64,000 nt of DNA, taken from Apostichopus japonicus (Eukaryota; Echinodermata; Holothuroidea; Aspidochirotida; Stichopodidae). The DNA lies in the NCBI RefSeq assembly GCF_037975245.1, contig NC_092575.1:1615001-1679000 (forward strand), read 5' to 3'. Positions 61,801 through 64,000 of this stretch are shown in pieces. Every line of letters begins with the position of its first letter. The first letter of the stretch is position 1. The notes under the pieces were generated by a model. The model made no database searches and had not been told where the DNA came from. It saw only the letters and a list, made by a program, of their open reading frames with translations. Position numbers and translations under genes: made by a program.

Positions 61801-63789
61801 ATACTGATACAATGTCCTGATAAGAATACTAGTACGATATACTGTTGCGAATACCTATTTGAAATACCCAACATGACTAATCTCTCAACTATTAAATCAA
61901 AACTTACTGTAACTTGACTTTATAAAAGTAATCAACATTGGAGACAAAAAAATTCAACATTTATTTATGGATGGATTTGCTCACCTCTTTTTCCTTTGCT
62001 GAAAGTTCTAATTCGAGGCTGGATCTACTTAAAATATCGATGGCTTGCTCCTGCAGAAAAGAAACACAAAATAAGGAATCCTAAGGAAATCTGTAGTATG
62101 TTTTGCTTATCATACTTTGAGATAGAGAGGTAAGTATGTCTTATGCTTTGCTTATCTCCACCATGGTTTTGGGATGTTAAGCTTAGCTTATCAAGCTAAA
62201 CCAGAAAGCTAGTTAGCTTTGTGATTCCTTGCCATACAATTTGCTCAAAATTAAAAATACTGTGACCATCTGACTTTTTCAGTTATTTTCAGTAATGTCA
62301 ATTTTGTCAGAAAAACTGATAAAAAACTATTTTTGATCACATCAAACTACAATTCTATATGGATCATAACTTCATTTCACTCAAGACCATTTTGATCCTA
62401 GTCAGAAGATCCACTCATCTTCCCACCCCATGGATACAAACGATTCTACCAAATAAATGCATCCGACGTGAATTTATCTTGGGTATGACCTGCATGGGAT
62501 TGATTTTATGGCAAAGTTCGTACCAGGTTAGGAGCTTTCTGCATCTGCTCTGCCTGTTGCAAGGATTGGCTGGCGGACTGAAGCTGTGACCTTAGACCTT
62601 CGAGCTCCTTCTCTATGGCAGTGTTTCGTTGGTTGGCTCTCTCCAGGTCCGTCACCAACAGTTCCACCTCGTCCGATCTGTTTCAACGAGGAATAAATAA
62701 TAAATGTCTTCCAATTCCTACAGAGATATCCATCGATCAATTAATATGATTCATGAGCTGATGAATAGTACCACCCTCGGGTCAACGTATCTTACGACAC
62801 ATTTTCGTCCGTTCTTTCTCTGTGACGACCTAAACTTTCTCTTTTTCTTTCTTTCTTTTGGCCTCTTTTTTCAACATTTGCATCCATCAAACCTGATTCT
62901 TATGAACATGTATTATTCCTTCAAATATTAGGATTTCAAAAATTTCATGTCCACAAAGTCCTAAATTATGTAACCACTTGATAAGGACAGACAAGGTAAT
63001 TCATTATTTATGACAGTTTCAAGGCCTTGAGCATAAGATGATGGATTGCGAAGATATTAAGTCTGTTGGTGTGGAACCTTCCTTTCAAGTAGCTCTCTGA
63101 CTATGGTCAACAAGATTACTAATTAAACCTACCGGGAATTATTGAAACTAAAGATTGTGATTGATCAAGCTAAGGCCAGCAACATGTTAGATTCATTCGC
63201 CAAGTGAATGTCGACGAGTGAATAAACAGTGAATTTGACGATCAACATCTTGTCACAAAGATGCATTTCATGTCGGTATTTATCGGGGAATCAGGTTTAA
63301 GTTACACCCCTCTCCCGACACCCCTCCCTACCCCCCCTCTAATTCTGCCTTGTGGAGTGCTCATACACCATGGAATAAGCAGAGCAGCTTTGCCTGGTAG
63401 AGTTCTGAATAAATACCTCAGGGTGATTTTTGACATTTAATCAGCAAATTGGAAAAACTTAAATATCAAAAAGCATCTTAAACTTTACCAAAATCAATTA
63501 AATACAAGTTACTTCAACAACACAATTAGGATGGCTAAATTTTCATCCCTTAAACAGGACAAAAGAAATAATTTCAACTACAGACACATCGTTCTTAAAC
63601 TTCTATGACCTTTGACCAGTGAAACCCTAAACTGTGTAGGCCAGTCTCTAGTAAGAGTAGTACTGTGAGATAAGACAGTCTGCGATTTTCGTGACTAACA
63701 TGACACGCTCGTATCTACTCACTTGGCAGCAGAGCGCTCTTCATTCTTAGCCTTGTAGTCAAACAGTTCTGACTGTGCGCTTTCCAGAG
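43783..63789 (-). CDS. CUX1: CASP isoform: coiled-coil Golgi membrane protein encoded by the CUX1-type locus (5' partial)
   Basis: Minus-strand join (high to low): 63789-63723, 62677-62524, 62050-61985, 61426-61298, 60813-60600, then 48574-48438, 47557-47500, 47248-47118, 46305-46186, 45284-45141, 44150-44005, 43870-43783. All phases agree. The shared part reads [50 protein letters not shown] and [13 protein letters not shown], close to vertebrate CUX1/CASP. The CASP-specific part includes [39 protein letters not shown], a C-terminal membrane anchor ([18 protein letters not shown]) and a short tail with HMHDFH. Vertebrate CASP is a tail-anchored Golgi coiled-coil protein; the same location is inferred. 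5' exons lie right of the window. Confidence 0.9.
44005..44150 (-). CDS. CUX1: CASP transmembrane exon
   Basis: Encodes [18 protein letters not shown] and then [14 protein letters not shown], followed by [16 protein letters not shown]. The GR-x(3)-S/N-K-x-AR motif just before a single hydrophobic segment is the CASP signature preceding its Golgi membrane anchor. The donor GTAAGA leaves phase 2. Confidence 0.9.
45141..45284 (-). CDS. CUX1: CASP-specific exon
   Basis: 48 codons: [20 protein letters not shown], then [20 protein letters not shown], then FDKATLNV. The YSSQYEERLDPFSSF and LSPxDKATL blocks of vertebrate CASP are almost unchanged. The donor is GTCAGT, phase 0. Confidence 0.92.
46186..46305 (-). 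CDS. CUX1: CASP-specific coiled-coil exon
   Basis: 40 codons starting [20 protein letters not shown] and ending [16 protein letters not shown], with a Gln run that extends the heptads. Matches the [13 protein letters not shown] block of vertebrate CASP. Phase 0 at both ends. Confidence 0.9.
46858..47000. repeat. Purine-rich minisatellite in a CASP intron
   Basis: About six copies of a 21-25-bp GA-rich unit (ggggagtgtaaaaggggaga type). Minus-strand frames through it give Pro/Leu/Ser repeats and are not coding. Confidence 0.85.
47118..47248 (-). CDS. CUX1: CASP-specific exon with a tandem acceptor
   Basis: Encodes [20 protein letters not shown], then [20 protein letters not shown], then ELEG. 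The [15 protein letters not shown] block is conserved in vertebrate CASP. The acceptor reads GAGCAG, so an alternative start three bases upstream (47251) would add one Ala. Confidence 0.88.
47500..47557 (-). CDS. CUX1: CASP-specific small exon
   Basis: 19 codons plus one base ([19 protein letters not shown]), acceptor TTTTTAG and donor GTATGT. It is poorly conserved by sequence but its phase (0 in, 1 out) fits both neighbours, which supports it. Confidence 0.75.
48066..48386 (-). repeat. tRNA-derived SINE, nearly full length, in a CASP intron
   Basis: Minus strand starts tggaagcgtggtggccaatt with a tRNA-like A box (complement of 48363-48379), a B box GGTTCGTTTCC (complement of 48324-48334), a conserved core containing ccttgggcaagatg, and ends in an (ATT)n tail at 48066-48090. 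The head is tRNA-like but not a functional tRNA gene. A second, poorer copy is at 1-300. Confidence 0.85.
48438..48574 (-). CDS. CUX1: First CASP-specific exon (alternative to the CUX exon at 59340)
   Basis: Begins in phase 1, completing a codon with the last G of the shared exon, and encodes [20 protein letters not shown], then [16 protein letters not shown] and TSLYRGEGE. It aligns with the vertebrate CASP segment beginning just after NSDLSG (LIARLEQDL). It lies 12 kb downstream of the shared exon, beyond all CUX exons. Confidence 0.9.
49325..49585. repeat. 29-bp minisatellite, about nine copies
   Basis: Head-to-tail copies of a 29-bp unit containing cattctgcgatgccagcaat followed by gtgaccggt, with c/t variants at one position (gccagc or gctagc). 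In the CASP/CUX locus it lies between the last CUX exon and the first CASP exon. Confidence 0.92.
49586..54289. other. CUX 3' UTR and intron before the CASP exons, nothing else identified
   Basis: The part next to 54289 must be the CUX 3' UTR; possible minus-strand AATAAA signals are at 53692-53697 and 53504-53509 (complement). The rest is intronic for the CASP path. Short open frames at 51460-52190 and 52374-53479 have no splice or family support. Confidence 0.4.
54290..55152 (-). CDS. CUX1: CUX terminal exon: homeodomain and acidic tail
   Basis: Starts in phase 1 (acceptor CTTCCAG) with [11 protein letters not shown], then the homeodomain from about [20 protein letters not shown] to [14 protein letters not shown]. 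The recognition helix has His at the position where most homeodomains have Gln (WFHN), as in all CUX proteins. The tail is strongly acidic ([26 protein letters not shown]) with a basic patch HSKRRKTKG and ends GTEEYD, TGA at 54292-54290. The exon is notably GC-rich. Confidence 0.93.
54290..63789 (-). CDS. CUX1: CUX-type homeobox transcription factor with three CUT domains (5' partial)
   Basis: Minus-strand join (high to low): 63789-63723, 62677-62524, 62050-61985, 61426-61298, 60813-60600, then 59340-58801, 58092-57535, 56921-56623, 55671-55533, 55152-54290. Phases are consistent throughout, giving about 1009 codons within the window. After the shared coiled coil the protein has CUT1 ([18 protein letters not shown] to LNAQRK), CUT2 ([17 protein letters not shown] to KLKEKIRQG), CUT3 ([16 protein letters not shown] to NYKPRRK) and a CUX homeodomain ([11 protein letters not shown] to NHRSRLKR), then an acidic tail. 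CUX proteins bind DNA and mostly repress transcription. It is called CUX1 rather than CUX2 because the locus also encodes CASP; an invertebrate single-copy cux gene is the likeliest status. Confidence 0.93.
55533..55671 (-). CDS. CUX1: CUX exon: second half of CUT3
   Basis: Encodes [20 protein letters not shown], then [20 protein letters not shown] and YKPRRK. The intron interrupts CUT3 inside the QGS-VSD motif. Acceptor TATGCAG, donor GTAAGC, phase 1. Confidence 0.93.
55797..56085 (+). repeat. Dispersed repeat, copy 2
   Basis: Inverse-orientation partner of 37825-38105. Contains tttatctcccacctctcctc, ctcattaacctgtctgta, tagcctttgaagaagatcct and atcgaaacgtcagcc near its 3' end. The hairpin before the gaaacgtc motif is mutated here (ctattatc). 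Confidence 0.6.
56450..56530. repeat. AAAAT/AATAA-rich simple sequence
   Basis: AT-only tract of ataaaataaat-type repeats in the intron between the CUT3 exons. Confidence 0.7.
56623..56921 (-). CDS. CUX1: CUX exon: linker and first half of CUT3
   Basis: Acidic Ser-rich linker ([20 protein letters not shown]) followed by CUT3 up to [11 protein letters not shown], where CUT1 and CUT2 have MSQGS. Phase 1 in, phase 0 out (donor GTTAGT). Confidence 0.92.
57535..58092 (-). CDS. CUX1: CUX exon: linker and CUT2
   Basis: Begins [20 protein letters not shown], carries a basic run [12 protein letters not shown] that could act in nuclear import, then the complete CUT2 ([53 protein letters not shown]). 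Acceptor GCAACAG, donor GTGAGA, phase 1 at both ends. Confidence 0.93.
58801..59340 (-). CDS. CUX1: First CUX-specific exon: linker and CUT1
   Basis: Joins the shared exon in phase 1 ([15 protein letters not shown]), passes a Ser/Gln/Gly-rich linker ([17 protein letters not shown]), then a complete CUT1 ([58 protein letters not shown]). The CUT domain lies wholly within this exon. Donor GTGAGT. Confidence 0.93.
60600..60813 (-). CDS. CUX1: Last exon shared by CUX and CASP (splice branch point)
   Basis: Encodes [20 protein letters not shown], an acidic loop ([14 protein letters not shown]), then [20 protein letters not shown] and KVTKSDLS plus one base. It ends at the exact place, SDLS/G, where vertebrate CUX1 and CASP diverge. 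Confidence 0.93.
61298..61426 (-). CDS. CUX1: Shared coiled-coil exon
   Basis: 43 codons, [20 protein letters not shown], then [20 protein letters not shown] and QKL; matches the vertebrate IAQLVEDVQRLQ block. Phase 0 at both ends. An AAC/GTT trinucleotide tract lies right before it (61430-61450). Confidence 0.9.
61665..61850. repeat. Degenerate ~25-bp tandem repeat in a CUX intron
   Basis: About seven variants of gatatattgattggaatact in succession, differing at many sites. Non-coding. Confidence 0.6.
61985..62050 (-). CDS. CUX1: Shared coiled-coil exon
   Basis: 22 codons, [20 protein letters not shown] plus KE; vertebrate equivalent [20 protein letters not shown]. Acceptor CTGCAG, donor GTGAGC, phase 0. 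Confidence 0.9.
62524..62677 (-). CDS. CUX1: Shared coiled-coil exon
   Basis: Completes a Lys codon, then [40 protein letters not shown] and [11 protein letters not shown]. Matches the vertebrate [18 protein letters not shown] and QKAPDV blocks. Donor GTACGA, phase 0. Confidence 0.92.
63723..63789 (-). CDS. CUX1: Shared coiled-coil exon, most 5' exon in the window
   Basis: Encodes [20 protein letters not shown] plus A and part of Lys; matches vertebrate AQSELFDLKTKYDE. Acceptor TCTACAG, donor GTGAGT, phase 2 out. Upstream exons must lie beyond 64000. Confidence 0.9.
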
Positions 63790-64000
63790 CTGTAGAACAA
63801 ACACACCGACATGTAAGAACACTCCTAGTCAAATCGACAAATTAATAAAATGCTCAAAGTTTCTGGCAAAGATTTCAAACCTTGCCATTGATAGGGGCAT
63901 GATATGATAAATATTTAATTAAAGGAGACTGTTATAATCTGATGTTCCATTCTTCGCAGGGATAATCATTTTTTATTGCCCCACCCCCCCCCACACCCCA

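Overview
The window is nuclear DNA of an animal. Genes have many short exons with GT-AG introns, long AT-rich introns, microsatellites, minisatellites, a tRNA-derived SINE and decayed LINE pieces. The two well-resolved genes are an astrin/SPAG5 homologue and a CUX1/CASP homologue. With the repeat style they suggest a marine invertebrate deuterostome, most likely an echinoderm. This is inferred from family knowledge only; no species is claimed.

Left edge (1-1.5 kb): the 5' end of an unidentified minus-strand gene, with two phase-compatible coding exons and a SINE in the following intron. From 1.9 to 28.4 kb is an accessory region built by duplication and transposition. A segment carrying the first coding exon of the SPAG5 gene exists twice in the same orientation, at about 1.93-7.27 kb (copy A) and 23.75-28.35 kb (copy B), with different later insertions in each. 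Between them lie a foldback element with repeated AAACGTCCC boxes (7.3-8.0 kb), a LINE reverse transcriptase relic (9.5-10.3 kb), a 186-bp inverted-repeat element (12.4 kb), a 2.97-kb element with imperfect terminal inverted repeats and minisatellite-filled ends (12.7-15.7 kb), and a 1.25-kb tandem array (17.1-23.7 kb).

Centre (27.37-40.25 kb, + strand): a complete 19-exon SPAG5/astrin-like gene. All exon phases join, predicting 1418 residues: a Lys-Glu-Asn box near the N terminus, an acidic and SP/TP-rich N-terminal half, then a long coiled coil with an astrin-like C terminus.

Right (43.78-63.79 kb, - strand): one locus with two alternative 3' ends. Five shared coiled-coil exons (63.8-60.6 kb) can splice to five CUX exons (three CUT domains and a homeodomain, ending at 54.29 kb) or to seven CASP exons further downstream (48.57-43.78 kb) that encode the transmembrane Golgi CASP tail. 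Both paths are in phase and branch just after the same conserved SDLS sequence as in vertebrate CUX1. The 5' exons lie beyond the right edge. SPAG5 and CUX/CASP are tail to tail, their stop codons 3.5 kb apart.
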